This document shows, one piece after another, positions 1 to 12,800 of a stretch of 64,000 nt of DNA (its first letter is position 1; every line of letters starts with the position of its first letter). A program made the position numbers and the translations under genes. Below the pieces are notes generated by a model that saw nothing but the letters and a program-made list of their open reading frames with translations, searched no databases and was not told where the DNA came from. Source of the DNA: Klebsormidium nitens. Taxonomy: Eukaryota > Streptophyta > Klebsormidiophyceae > Klebsormidiales > Klebsormidiaceae. The stretch covers positions 28,965 to 92,964 of the forward strand of contig DF237310.1 in the NCBI GenBank assembly GCA_000708835.1, in the 5' to 3' direction.

Positions 1-1212
1 CCACCGTCTTGAAGCGGCCTGGGGAGCAGAATAGCAATGGTTGGTTAGGTTTCGTCCTTAAGGTTCTGACCGAGGGAAACCTGGTTAAGAAGCTGTTTAG
101 ACCCAAGTTATTGGTCATCAGCAATGTCCTGAATGTTCCAAACTTGAAGCGGCCTGGGAGGGAAAGGATGCGAACGTTCCTTAGGCTCGGATCTAGAATG
201 TTTTGAACGCTGGAAAATTTAGTTAAGAAGCGGGTCCTATTTAGAACCAGGTTGTCGGCAATGTCCTCGATGATCACCGCCTGGATGGGCGAATCCTAAG
301 AGGCTGGTTAGGCGTTGTTGTTAAGGTTCTGACCAGAAAGAAACCTGGTTAAGCAGCTGTTCTAGAACCGGGTTATTGTCGGCCTGGACATCCGGATTTT
401 TCGGCGGCCTAGCGGGCGGACACAAGGGCTACCTAGGCTCGAATCTAAATGGTCTGACCAAGTGGAAACCTGGTTAAAAAGCCATTCAGAACCAGGTTGT
501 TGGCCTGTCCTGGATATTCACGGTTATCGAGCGGCCTGGGGGGTGCAGTTACGAAGGTTGCTGAGGCTTGGTTTTGAGAGGTTTAACCAGGAGTGAACCT
601 GTTAAGAAGGTGCGGCTCCTGTTTAAAGACAGTTACTGGCCAAGTCGCGAATAGAAACCATTTAATAAAGCGGCCTGTCGGGGCAGGGAATCAATCGACG
701 TAAGAACTGACCTAGGACTGAAGGCAATGGAATGCGCTATGAAGTTGAAACCGAATTCTCTTCAGCAGTGCTGTCAAAAGGTGGCTCAAGCAAACTACCA
801 ACGCAACATTTTTGTCCATTGAAAGAACACCTGGACAGCTCTCAGATTGTGCCCTGTCTCTACTACGGAGACCGCATAAGCACAGGCTTAATGTGCGTTT
901 GCCTTGGGACTCATTTCAAAAACCAAAGCTTTCTTGAGATGGGTTTAGAAACTCTGAACATGGACCATCATCTCCCTCAGATAATAGAGCAAACATCAGC
1001 ACCCCCGCCGGAAGTGAAACAAGGCCACCTCAGCATGTGAGAAGAAAGAACCCATGACTGACCAGAAGACGGCACGAGGTACTTACCCGTCGTCTCGTCC
1101 ACAGTGAGCGCCTCCGAGGCCTCGTCATAGTGCTCGAGGACGGACGTTCTTAACCGGATGTTGGTCGGCTGTGACTCCAGCTGGGCCCAGACATGGTCGG
1201 CGCCAGACTTGT
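1..1212 (-). CDS. 3' part of an unrecognised gene cut by the left edge
   Basis: An exon on the minus strand spans 1212 to 1087. It is bounded by an acceptor ending TTTGCAG and a donor GTAAGT, and encodes about 42 residues including SGADHVWAQLESQPTN and a following acidic stretch. A second exon probably begins at about position 18 and runs off the window: the minus strand reads CTCCCCAG then GCCGCTTCAAG there, and that acceptor is the one echoed across 14-720. The segment VWAQLE followed by Q, N and an acidic tail resembles the N-terminal part of the U3 snoRNP protein MPP10, but the match is short and I do not assign it firmly. Exons 5' of 1212 should lie between 1213 and about 3800; I could not identify them. 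Confidence 0.5.
14..720 (-). repeat. tandem array of about 130 bp units, acceptor-side echoes
   Basis: The core GCGGCC(T) recurs near 14, 149, about 277, 404, 531 and 670, giving spacings of about 127 to 139. Each unit also carries variants of AACCTGGTTAAG and of AGAACCAGGTT. Read on the minus strand, each unit holds a branch-site-like CTTAACC followed by an acceptor-like CCCAG and then GCCGCTT. The array therefore looks like decayed copies of the acceptor region of the exon at the window edge. It lies in the intron between that exon and the exon at 1087-1212. Confidence 0.75.
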
Positions 1213-3839
1213 CTGCAAAGGGGTGGGAGCAACAAATCAGTCCTGCGCAAGCTTCAAGTGCATAAATCCCCCGTTCTAGTTTCCTGTAAGCTGTATGCAG
1301 GACAAAAACTTGCCTGGCAGCCAACGGACTCAACTCTCAAGAGTCCGAGCAACAGATGCTAGGTTTTTTGTAAGCAAGCTTTCGTTGATTCATCCGACAG
1401 CAGAAGCCTCTTCATCATTTCTACTCGTCCCCCTTTTTCAACATTCTTCTTGACACATAGTTTAATAGACCAACAAGTCTATTGAACCGGGGGAAATGTT
1501 TCTGTGAACTGCTCCTCAAGAACTTGTCCAGACAGAAGCCTCGACTTCTGCAATCAACACCGTGCACGCTGAAGGCGCAAGTGCGTTGATCATAGCCCAC
1601 CTTGGGAGAGCTTGCTTGCAGATTGCTCAAAAGGGGTGACGTTCGGAACCCCTCCATGAGCTGCAAGTCCCCCGATGTGGCTCTTGGGCTTTGTGGTAGG
1701 GGCCGAAGCCCCTTCCGGCTTGTTGTCGGCCATTCGCTCTCAGAGGTGATTGAAGAAGCTGACTCAAGCTGAGGCCGCAACACGTGGTGGGGGTATAGTG
1801 CTCTGTGGAGCAGAGAGGCAGCAATGAATGGTGGGGATGGTGAAACGGTTGTAGAGCACAAAGATTGCTAGAGACTGATGAGCCTGTATAGGTTCATCAG
1901 GTTCATCAGTTCATCAGACCTATAGACGCAAATTAAAACAGCTAGGAACAACAAAGCCGACAGATCTCTAGGATATATGTCATGAAGTTGGACCTCTTCT
2001 TTCCTTTGTTGGTCAGACTTGCAACTTACAACCCACTTTCTTCAGCAAACAATAACAAAGTTTCAATACTGATTTCAAAACAAAGGACACCCACTTTTCA
2101 AGCGACTCTGAAAGGGATCAGCGCGAGTGAAAGATCAGCACGGATTCCTACCACTCTGGCTTTTGTGCTGCCTGTGCAGGAGGACAGCTTAACATCGGAG
2201 GCATCAATGTGGCAGAAGGATAATGCAAAATACATTCATTGAAGCAGAAAGACCACACAAGAAGATACGCGAGGACTGTACAGACATCAGGAAGTGCGCT
2301 TTACAAGCAAGCACTGGAGTTCTAAAAGACCAATAAGTGTGCACTGTGTTCTGAGCTTGTCGGTCAGCCGCATACACAATGTGACTCACCAGCTACTCCA
2401 CACTTGAGTGCGAGTTGAGATGACCTTTGAAACGAGGAGACTTTCGACTATGATCTTTCTCTGGGCCGCATTAAGGGCCAGCTACAACCTGCGCTGCAGC
2501 TACCACACAATGACACCCAAGGAGAAGAGCGCGTTGACAGGCTGCCCTCTAGTCAGTGCCTTCCCGCACTAGTGTCCCGGTAGAAGTCTAAAGGGCATCA
2601 GAGACGCCCTTCCACTAGACAATGCAACAAAGCAGCATCACGAGTCTTGGCGTCTAAGTTCTACTTCTAAGTTCTAGAGCTGAGGAGATGAATCCGAGGA
2701 GCAAGAATTCCGATGTCACGATCAGAGGTTGCCGCTGCAGAGATAGCACTGTTAGCAGCACCACTGCAGCTACAGATGTCCACAGCTTTTCCGTAGCTTC
2801 AAGTAGACTCGGGACTCTAGAGATTAGAGTCAACTCTGGTGAACTCTGGGCCAATCATGTGGCGGACATTGTTGAAATGTTTGAGCGGCCGAAGTTTCTC
2901 AGCTGCGAAAACTCCAGGCTTCATGGTGATGCCATCGCATCGAGTCGATGTCAGACTACTGTGTTTGTACGAAAATGGCACCACTTTAAAAACCGAAAAG
3001 TCTGGGCTCAAATCTGGTAGCAGTCGGGCTTTTGTGATCACCTGTTTGCAAACTAATTTTTATAACCCAGAACGGTGTCAGAACAATTGCAGTCTTGCAC
3101 TATCGACGTCGACGACTTGGAGTCGGACATCGAAGATGTTTTCAGTTGCTTCACGAATCACGATGCCATGGCCGATTCGAGAAGGGCCGAGTGTACGTCA
3201 CTTTTTACGGCCCGCACAATCATAAGGGCGACGCGTGGCACAAGTGCGTCACCTGAGGTTCTTCGAGTACTTTTAGCCGGGACATTATTACCGGCTGGTA
3301 GAAAACAAAGCTTAGCGGACGTCGAGGTCTGGGCTACCAGCCGGTAGAAGTACCTAGTACCAGTCCCCGACTTCCCTGGTCAACTTTAGCAATGATTAGA
3401 TGATTGGCAGACGTCAGTGTCAACGGCGGTCCAATGCGAAACTGTCAGACAGCCAAATTCGGAGAACCGTCGACGGTGCAACTTGATTGACATCGACGAT
3501 CTTAAAGAGCTATGAGGTTCGAGCTGATTGCTGGTACACCTTCAACTGTTCGATTGCGAATCGACGGCTCTGCAATGCACATCTTCTACGACTTGACATC
3601 AAACATTCCATCTAGACGAGTTCGATCTCGCCCTAGTTGTTGCTGCGCTCCTGCCTCAGGCTAGGGCACATTTGATTCCCCCATCAATATGTCATTCAAA
3701 TTGACTTCACCTGTGTGGCGGTGACAGGGGAGAAGAGGCACGAATACAGTATGCTGTAAGAAAAGCAAGTTCTATTGCACTTGCTCATAATTATGAGGGG
3801 TGAGCGCAGCGCTCTCTGATCACTTCCCCATCTGGCAAC
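1213..3839. other. intergenic or unresolved 5' exons of the left-edge gene
   Basis: This stretch has only short open frames on both strands and none with a recognisable domain. It must hold the upstream exons or 5' leader of the minus-strand gene and the promoter of the SH2 gene that starts at 3840. A perfect 13 bp inverted repeat lies at 3289-3346. Nothing else is supported. Confidence 0.4.
3289..3346. repeat. perfect 13 bp inverted repeat (hairpin)
   Basis: TACCGGCTGGTAG at 3289-3301 is the exact reverse complement of 3334-3346, with a 32 base loop. The outer bases GTACTT (3267) and AAGTAC (3347 onward) could extend the stem with a bulge. It lies about 500 bp upstream of the SH2 gene. Its role is unknown. 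Confidence 0.5.
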
Positions 3840-6800
3840 ATGGCGGGAATAGCCAACGGTGCCGAGGCCTCCGACTCTCCTTCAGCGAATGCGTCCAATC
3901 AAACAGAACCGAAACAATCAGAGGCCCCTACGCCAGCTCCAAAGCCTATACAGTTCCCTGGTGCGTTTGAAAGTCAAGAGTATTCTGTCCTTAGCAAACT
4001 GTCCGTAGCTTTAAACAAGGGTGTCACACATGATGAGGGCAGCTTTAACATATGCTTCTGGATCTACCTTGTCAAGAACACGGGAGCTGGGGTGGTCATC
4101 CGGCAGGTGAGAGGGGGCTTTCGCTTTCAATCTGGTGCATTAGAGTACAACTGGAACACTGCGATTTCTCAGACAAAGTCAGCTGGCTTCATTGCGTCCA
4201 TTTTAGCACGATCCTCCCAGGGTGCCATACTTTGTCGTCTTGGAGTTTTCTCCTCAAAATCCAAACTCGTTCAATTCAGTAGGCCCCTTCAATTCTGCCA
4301 GAGCGGTTAGATTGACAATTTGCCGCAAAGGATGTTACAAGGTTCTTCCTTTCAGAGACTCGCTGTGCTGCTGAATTCTTCGATGCATTCGACGCCTTGC
4401 AATGTGCAATCCTTTTTGGCGATGGTGTTAAAACAAAACCTGGCACCCTCAGCTACACTTTTGTTTCAAGCACAACATGAAAGTCAGACTGGGGCTTAAG
4501 TGACGTACTGAATGTGTACCACATGCGTACGCCCCGCTTGCAGAGCCTGCAGGTCTTCCCCACTTGACAGTGATTTCGAAAGGAGCGTTGCCTGCAATTC
4601 CTCTCTTCACTGTGCACTCCATCATTTAGCAGCTGACAGACGGTGCATGTCTTTCGCCCCTTCTTACAAATTTGATTGCCCCCCCGTCAAATATTTGCAG
4701 GGCCGCCCCCGCGCCCTCTCCGCCATTCCGTTCATCACCTTGGACAATGAGCGCAAGCTTACGCTCCACCCGCTCCCTCCCCCCCCTCTCACAAGCGCCC
4801 CTGCGGATTTTTCCCTTTCAAGCAATGCCACTCTGACCTCCGACATTGCTTGCCCCCTTGAAAAATGGATCCACGTCGGGGCTGAGGTGAGCATTCCACT
4901 GCCCTGATGTCAGACAAACATATAGGACAAGTACGCAGAATACCCGCAGGCCTTCGGTTGGGGTCTCGACGAGCGGAAGGGCATTGGCGTCTGTTCGTAG
5001 TGAACTGTGCCTTCGAGACCAGTTGGCAATGCCGCTTTTCCTCACTTTAAGGACTCTTAGATAAATGTATAGTGATCAAGGGCGCTCAGCCAATTTATAA
5101 AGCGTTTGGACAAGTTGCCCGGCCCTCTTTGAAGCGAAGGTGCTAGGCAGATCAGCCTTGCTTTTACCCTTCAACGTACGGTCTGGTTTGTAGAGTCCAA
5201 CCAAGATTACTCGGAGACAGAGACCAGGTCAAACGTGGGCCCTTCTGTGAGGATCCTCCTCTATTCCCAACCACCTACCCTTTGCAGATGTTAGCCGCTG
5301 AGTAAAACCTGTTGTTACAAGGCATCATGCCTTCGTTAGGTCCCACCATACCGGTCGAATCGATGCCCTCCCCCCCTTCCACCTCAATGCCTCTTGTGTC
5401 GCACTTCCATAACACTTCTCACGTTGGAATGTGTTATCTAACATGATGAACATTTGTTTCAATCAAATTGGCAGGTCGGACCAAACTTGGCGCGGCTCCA
5501 TATCGATACCGTAGTGGTGGCTCAGAAAGAGATTCCGGCAGACGGGGGTGGCGTGGGGGGAGATGCAGGCCCTGTGCTGCTGTCGGGGGGGGACGGCTCC
5601 CCCTCGGGGGGTTCCGTCCAGGCGTATGCGCACTTCGTCAGGTTGTTGCGGACGCCGGAGGTGACCCAGCACTATGTAAAGGTAGGCGCGTGTGCGAACC
5701 TTTGTCGGTAATCTGACTTGAAGGTTGTTGTTCCTCTGGGTTACAATGTTGGGTGTCCTCATGCGAGCGTAACTCTCCAAAAGTTGATGTCAGTAGCAAG
5801 GTGGGAGATGTTGATGAGACCTGGCAAACAATTCGGGAGCTGGCCCGCACTCATATAAGCAGCGATTTGACTTGCCTAAATGCCAAACAGAAACATTTTC
5901 GGTGAGCACCCGGCAGGCTATCTATTCAATGAAGGCCCATCATACCGGCGCCCCTGTTTACACGTTCCAATTAAGAGCCAGCGTGAGCGGTAAGAAAAAA
6001 GGGAACCGTTACTCCACCTTTCGTGCTGAGTTGAGTTCCTTCCATCTACTCTCAATGAACGTCAGTGGGAGGACGAAAGTCCGAGTCTGTCTGCTTCTGA
6101 CGCCGATGGTTCAAAGCATCAGACCCCATAACGCGAGGGCTCTGCGGTGACATACTATTCTCCGTGGCAACAACGAACGGAGTCCTCAAAAAGTATTCTT
6201 CGCCCAGGATTTCTCACGCATGACCTTTTTGAACCTGGCAGCGTTGTTTGCGATAGTCCCTTTTCTTGCAGCCACAGCAACCGTGTTCCTGCCTTTCTCT
6301 ATCTTCGCAAGCCAGTACTTCCAAAAAGTGAAGTATCGACTCTACGTTTTTCAATCTTGGAGAAGATTGGAACGGAGGCTTCCTTTGCCTCTGCAGAACC
6401 CTCCGCTCGAGCTGACCTTGGACACGTCGGAGACCGGCGAGGGGGACGACAACGAGATCGAGGTCTCGTCGGACGGCATCTGGAGCGTGGTCGGCGGGAA
6501 GGTGAGCCGCTTCAAAGATTCACGACGATTAGTTTGACAGCCGTGACTATTAGTACTCGAATCACGGCTCAGCGCTTATTGAGACCCTCAGCCTTTTTAA
6601 GACTATCCGAGATTTCCAACTCCGATGTTCATTATTGGAGCACATTTTGTATTCCAGGTTTCTTACCCGCTTGTATCCGGTCACCCGCTTCTGATAAGAT
6701 TCCGGTTCTTTTTGCAGGCATCATGTCGGCGGAACTTCAACTTGGAGGTCGCTCTGATGGACGCGCTGGGAAGGCCGGTCCACCGAGAGATCGATGTGAG

Positions 6801-9800
6801 TACCGCTTCCTGTGTGGCGACCAAGAGCTGGGGCGGAGACCCTCAAAAGTCGCCTTTTGAGTCAGCCTCTCCCGTCAGAAGGAGGTTGAGCCTGCGAGCC
6901 TAGTCGTGAGCTGACTCTTGGATGGCTGCGTCACACCCTGAGGTAAAGCATATCCATTATAATCAGCGTTATGGTCCGACGAAGGTCACGTCACTTCGCT
7001 ATTGGATTAAAGGAGCATCTGGGATGAACCAGTGCCCGGTTGATTCGCATGACGGCGCAGAGACGAAAAGAGCCATGATTTGTAAAAGATAACTTTCGAA
7101 ACCTGTCTTCAGCACTTCAGTGAGACTGGATTTGGTACCATTACTCTCTGCAGGTGCAAGCGGTGCTCATCTATGCGGACGACAATTGCCGGGTCACTAA
7201 GCTGAAAGAGGACGCAGAGGTGCCGCTGTTGTCGACTGTTGACGGCGTCGAGTACCCATCGACCGACGTGCCCGTGCGACTGATCCACGGACGGGCGACC
7301 TTCAAGCTTAAGATCTCACAAGTGGGTTATGTTTCTTCGTTCTTTCCTTTTGTTCGGAGACTTGAATCTTGCCGTGGAAGTCTCCACCTATCTGCTTCGA
7401 GATTGGAGGGTTCAAGTGCGCACCCTACGTAGCTGTCGTTTGGCGGCCAGGGGGGGAGTTTTCAGGGGCGTTTGAACCTTGGTTGAATTCATTTTCCGCC
7501 CGCCTTGCGGGTGGTTCTCAATCTCCTACAGATTGAATCTATAAAATCATCGACACTTACTTTCCCTCTTTTACCCTTTCCGTGCTTCCGAGCCTGCTTC
7601 TCCTCAGCCGTCACTGGGCTCTTGGTCAGTCGATTCTCCACAGCTTCTTGTGAGAACGGGCATTCAATGTATTCACTTTCCACAGATCACCTCAGGCTGA
7701 ACGTCCTCTTCTAGGACTTGACAACCCTCTGAGAATCCGAGGACACCGTTCCATCCAGTCCGTGACTAGTGGCCGGCATAATTTTACCAACGGTCTTCTG
7801 ATTTCCCCTTTGCCGCTCATCGCAGCTCTCGTCCAAATGCGACAATTGCCTCTTTCGCGTCTGCTTCGAGCTACCTGGAAATGGGGCAATCAAACTCGTT
7901 CCGTAAGCTTCTCTCCATTTTCTCCAACCCATTCCTAAACCTTTTCCCTGAGCTTATTCTTCCCCTGAACGCAGCTCTCGTCCAAGTGCGACAACCGCCT
8001 CTTCCGCGTCTGCTTCGAGCCCGTCGGCCCCACCCCTTTCACCCCTAACCCATTCGCTAACCCTTCTAATTTTCCAACCGTATACTTAACCTTCTCCTGC
8101 CCTTCCCGCAGCTCTCGTCCAAGTGCGACAACCGCCTCTCCCGCGTCTGCTAAGCCCGTCAGTGTACCCCTTTCATCCCTAACCACTTCGCTGACTCAAA
8201 CGGTTTTCTAACCGTTTGCTTTACTTTCTCCCTCGCAGCTCTCGTCCAAGTGCGACAACCGCCTCTTCCGCGTCTGCTTCGAGCCCGTCGGCCCCACTCC
8301 GCGCCACCCCTTCCTGCGCGCGCTCTCGCGCCCCATCCGCTGTGTCTCGCGCGTGCGAGTGCCACGTCAGCTGCCGCACCGGTGGGGCCCCGAGTTTCTG
8401 TCAAAGCACGATTTGGCAATTTTGCCAGAGTCTCCGGGCGCGCGGAAGAAGCGGCGGCTGAACGGGGGCGCGTCACCCGCGGGCGCGTTTGACCTGGAGT
8501 TCTTTGGCAAGGAGGAGGGGCTCAGCTTTTTGGACGCGGAGATTCAAAAGTAAGTGATAAGCCTGCATTTACTAGAAAAGTTGTGAATGGTATCCTAAAA
8601 GGTACTATTTGACCTGAATTTTTTTATCAAGGAGGAGGGGCTCAGCTTCTTGGACGCGGAGATACGAAAGTGAGGGGAACAGCAGAGCGGAACGATGTTA
8701 ACGTAATTGCGTAACTGGGACTAAACAACGGAGATTACCAGCGGTCGCCGTCATCAATCCGATCAGTGCACACGTGGCTCGTTAGGTTGTGTTCGTACTC
8801 TTGTGAGAACAGTCGTGCCATTGTCTTGTCATATTGGAGGTTATTCCGATTCAGGAACCGCCAAGAGCAACATAAGCACAAAGAAACAGAAGTAAATCAA
8901 AAGAGGTTTGGTGATTCTTGTCGGAAGAGCTGGTTGTCTTCGAAGAAGTGGCTTCGCTGCTTAATGATTGGACCATCTGATGCACTACACGACAACGCCC
9001 ATGGAAGGGGCTGTCCCACATTGCCACTGATCTCTTCCCGAATATCCCCGCGGCAACAGTCGAAGCACAACATCCGTTCGTGGTACCCTCGCTTCCACTA
9101 TCTTTCGTAGGTCCGCTTCAATTCTGATAGTCTGTCCGCTCCCAACCGCCCGCCCTGGCTGGACTGCATTCTGACCCCCTGTCTGTTTTCGCTTTCTAGA
9201 AACGCCCTAGCGGCGGCATGCTCGTCCTCTGAGAGCGAGTGTTCTCTCTTGTTTGAGGTTTTCCGGAAGCTCCCACCCGCAAAGAACTCTGGGGAGCATA
9301 GTGCCACCTCAAATTGTTCTCCGCCTCCTCTCAGGTCCGCCCTAGCACTGATGGGGGGCCAGCCCCGAGAGCCCCCCCCAAGCGCGCAAAACGGCTCAGC
9401 CCCTGCTCAACGAGAGCCGATTCACACCGAGAACGGCGGCTTCCAGGACCAGGTGGTGTACAAATACTCGCTGGAGAGCATGGCCAGCCGGGGGGAGTTC
9501 CTGAAAGCGGCCGTGAAGAAGCGCAGCGAAGCGGACCTGGCGCACTTTGCGGAGCGGGTCGCGCAGTGCACGGGGTGCCGGCACAACGGGTGAGGAGCGC
9601 GGTTATCGGTTGAAATTTGCGGTTTCAGGGTATTGCATTTTTCGTTTGGTCTTGAGAATGGAGTTCTGGTTTCTTGGCTCTCGATGCAGGAGCCAGATGA
9701 CCTTTAATGGCACGGGGTGACGGCAGAACGGGTGAGGGGCGTAGTTTTAGGGTTTAGCAGTCTGGGTTAGACGTATAGGTCATTTGCGGCACTAACAGTG

Positions 9801-12800
9801 GGGACTCAAGTTCAGGGTCTGATATGGTTGCAGAAGCCAGGAGATCTCGGACGGCGGAAGGTATCCATACAAAAGGTGGGAGGCGCGGGATGTAAGATGT
9901 GGAGTATCATAAAGGGCCTGAGACTTCAAGTTTCTGGTATGCATATAAAAGCCGGAAGATTCTCGACTGCCGCCTTCGTTTCCCGGCAGAGCCTAGCAGG
10001 TCGGGCCTACCTTTTGTCCGCCCCTGCTAGAAGCCAGTAAACGTCGACAAGCCTGTTTTTGTCTTTTGACATTTCCAAGCGGTTGCTGCAAGACGGCGTT
10101 GACCTTAAAAGCTCCTGCTCGACCAACCAAACCAAACCGTATTTGACAGAACGGATGGAAGGAGAACAGGGACTCCCAGTGGACTCTCTAAGTAACCCCC
10201 TTTCAAAAAAGAACTCTGCGATCGACGGGGAACTTTGGTGATTTCACTCCACTTAGACCGTCGATCGTTAGAGGGTAATATTCAGGAGGGGTCTCTAATG
10301 TCGGCTCGGAAGTCCATGTTCTGCCTCTATCCGTCCTGACAGTTGACTTCTTCCAGGTACCAAATAGCCATCTCCAAGCGGTTGCTCCAAGACGGCGACG
10401 ACCTGTGGGAGCGCGCGGAGGCTGCGCACTACCCCGTGGTCCTGGGGGAGCTGCTACGAGACGTCGAGCACGAGTTCCAGCGGCTGACCGGGGCCACGGA
10501 ACGGGCCTTCTCCGAGAGAGTGAGCAATTTTTGGCCTTCTTTCTCCTTTCCTAGCAGTTTGTCTTCTTCGTAGCAGTGGGGTTGTCGCTTGTGCCTTCGT
10601 CTTGGTCTTCCTTTTGCTCCGATGGTTTCGTTGTAAGAGTCATCGACTGACCGAGGCGATGGACCGGACTTTCTCGGCGAGAGTGAGCTTTCAATGAGTC
10701 ACTCTTGCCCTTTGTTCCTTGGTGCACATTCCGCTCTCCTTCATCGTGACTTCCAGCCGCTGACTGGGGCCACTGTCCGGGCAATTGAGTTAGCGTTCCT
10801 CTCTTTCATTCCTAGGCCGTTAATCATCGATGTGGCATGTCCGTTCCCTCTTCTCGTTTGTCGCGCTTTTGTCAAAAGTGCACGGTTTCCTCTTCTGCAG
10901 CCGCTCTCTTCCGGAAATAGTCTCTGATTGTATTCTTTCATTGAGTCCATTCTTCTTATCCAAGCAGCCCAGACCGCATCTTTCTGGCCAGGCCATACCT
11001 TTCGAACGAATCCCAGACCTGGCACCCACTGCTTTCTCTGGAACAATCTCTGAATACTTTTACCTCCTTCAACCACCTCAACTCTTTTACCTCAGCACAC
11101 CCGGATTGTTCTTCTGAGAGACCCAGACCTTTCTTTCCTAGCCAGTCCTAACCCTTTCTTGCAGGACCGCATCTTCTTGTGAAAATCGTCATCATGCGTG
11201 GCACCCTCTAGTGCAGTCGCACAGAAATAGTGTCCGCTCTTTTAAAGGAGTCTGAGCTTATCCCTCCTTTCTAACCAGCCCAAACCCTCTCATAACCAAC
11301 CCAACCGTCTCCTGCCATTTCTTGAGCACGTCATCATGCGGGGCACCCGCACTTTTGCGGGAAAATCGTGTGAAGCTCGTCTCTCACCAAGTCTGTACCT
11401 CCTATCGCACCAACCTCACCCCTCCCCTCTGGTCAGCCCAAACCCTCTTCCTACCCATCTTCAACCGTCCCTCGCAGGACCGCGCCTTTCTGAAACACGT
11501 CATCGTGTGTGCGGCACCAATCATCAAGCTGGTCTGCTCAAGAGATTGTGGAGCTTCTCTTTATCAACTTCAACCCTTTTATCTAAGCACACTAAAAAAT
11601 CTGCTTGTCGACTTCTTTCCTCACCAGCCCTAACCCTCTCTTGCAGGACCGCGCCTTCCTGAAACACGTCATCGTGCGTGGCACCCACTACTGCAGCCGC
11701 ACCGAGTTCGAGCGCCTCTGGCACTGGCTCTACCCGGTCGCGCTAACCCTCGCTAACCCCCAGTTACGAGAACTTTGGGAGAGCGGGGACCCGTGGATCG
11801 CTGGCTTTCTGACACGTGGCGAAGCGGAAGTCTTATTAGCACCGCATCCCGAGGGTACCTTTCTGCTGCGGTTCGGACCGTCAAGGGTGTGGCCGCACCC
11901 AGACGCGGGAGCGCTCGTGGCTAGTGTGGTTGCGACCGGGGGGGAAGTCGTGCATCGGTTGCTGACGATCGACACCGGGATGCTGTGAGTGCTCTTTTCG
12001 GTCGTGTTTCGTGTGAGAATTGTACTTGCATGTGCGCTGGTAGGGATTTTGGACGGATTAACAATAAGCGTCTGGTTCGCGGCTGGGTACACGTCGTGCA
12101 GTGGTTGCCGACGATCAATACGGCGATGCTGTGCGTGCTGTCCTCTGTGGCACTTCGTTATTACTGCTCCCGTGCACGCTGGTAGATTTTGGTCAGAAAA
12201 GCTTCCTGTGTCTGATTTGTAGCTGGCAACTGTAGCGTGCAATGGACACAGGGATGCCTTGAGTGCTGTCTTGTTTCATTCTCTGGTCAATCGTGCTCCT
12301 TCCGCGCCGGTGGATCAATTGCAAGTGTTTTTGGGCAAAACGTCCAATGGTTGCTACCACTAGACACTGGCATGCTTTGCGCCACCGTCTTTGCAAACAA
12401 TTCGATCACGTTCAATGGCAGCCTCGCCTGCGGGAAGGGAACGCTCGGCTGCGGCCTAAGCTGTGTCCCAATTGCATCCTGCAGGTCCCCCGAGCTAGCG
12501 GACGAACGGCCGCCCCTGATGGTCGAACTCTTGGCTCAGCCGGAGCTCAGAATACTCTACCGGTAAGGGTCACTATCCCCGGCCATCTGCTCATCGTTCC
12601 TTAGTCTCTCTTCGTTCGTCTCTATTGGATGAGTTGCATACGGTAGTGGACTTGACCATACAGCGCGGCTGCTTCCGTTCCGGAGGCGTCAGGAAAGCTT
12701 AGATTCAAACGTAAATCGTGCGACAATCAACAGATCTGATCCGAAGAGGAAGAATTCGAGAAAACAAAAGCGCCCAAACAACTCTTCTCTCGGATCGAGG

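Noticed and set aside
14-720. CRISPR array or centromere-like satellite
   Set aside because: Units are too long and too decayed for CRISPR, and only six exist; the splice-junction explanation fits better.
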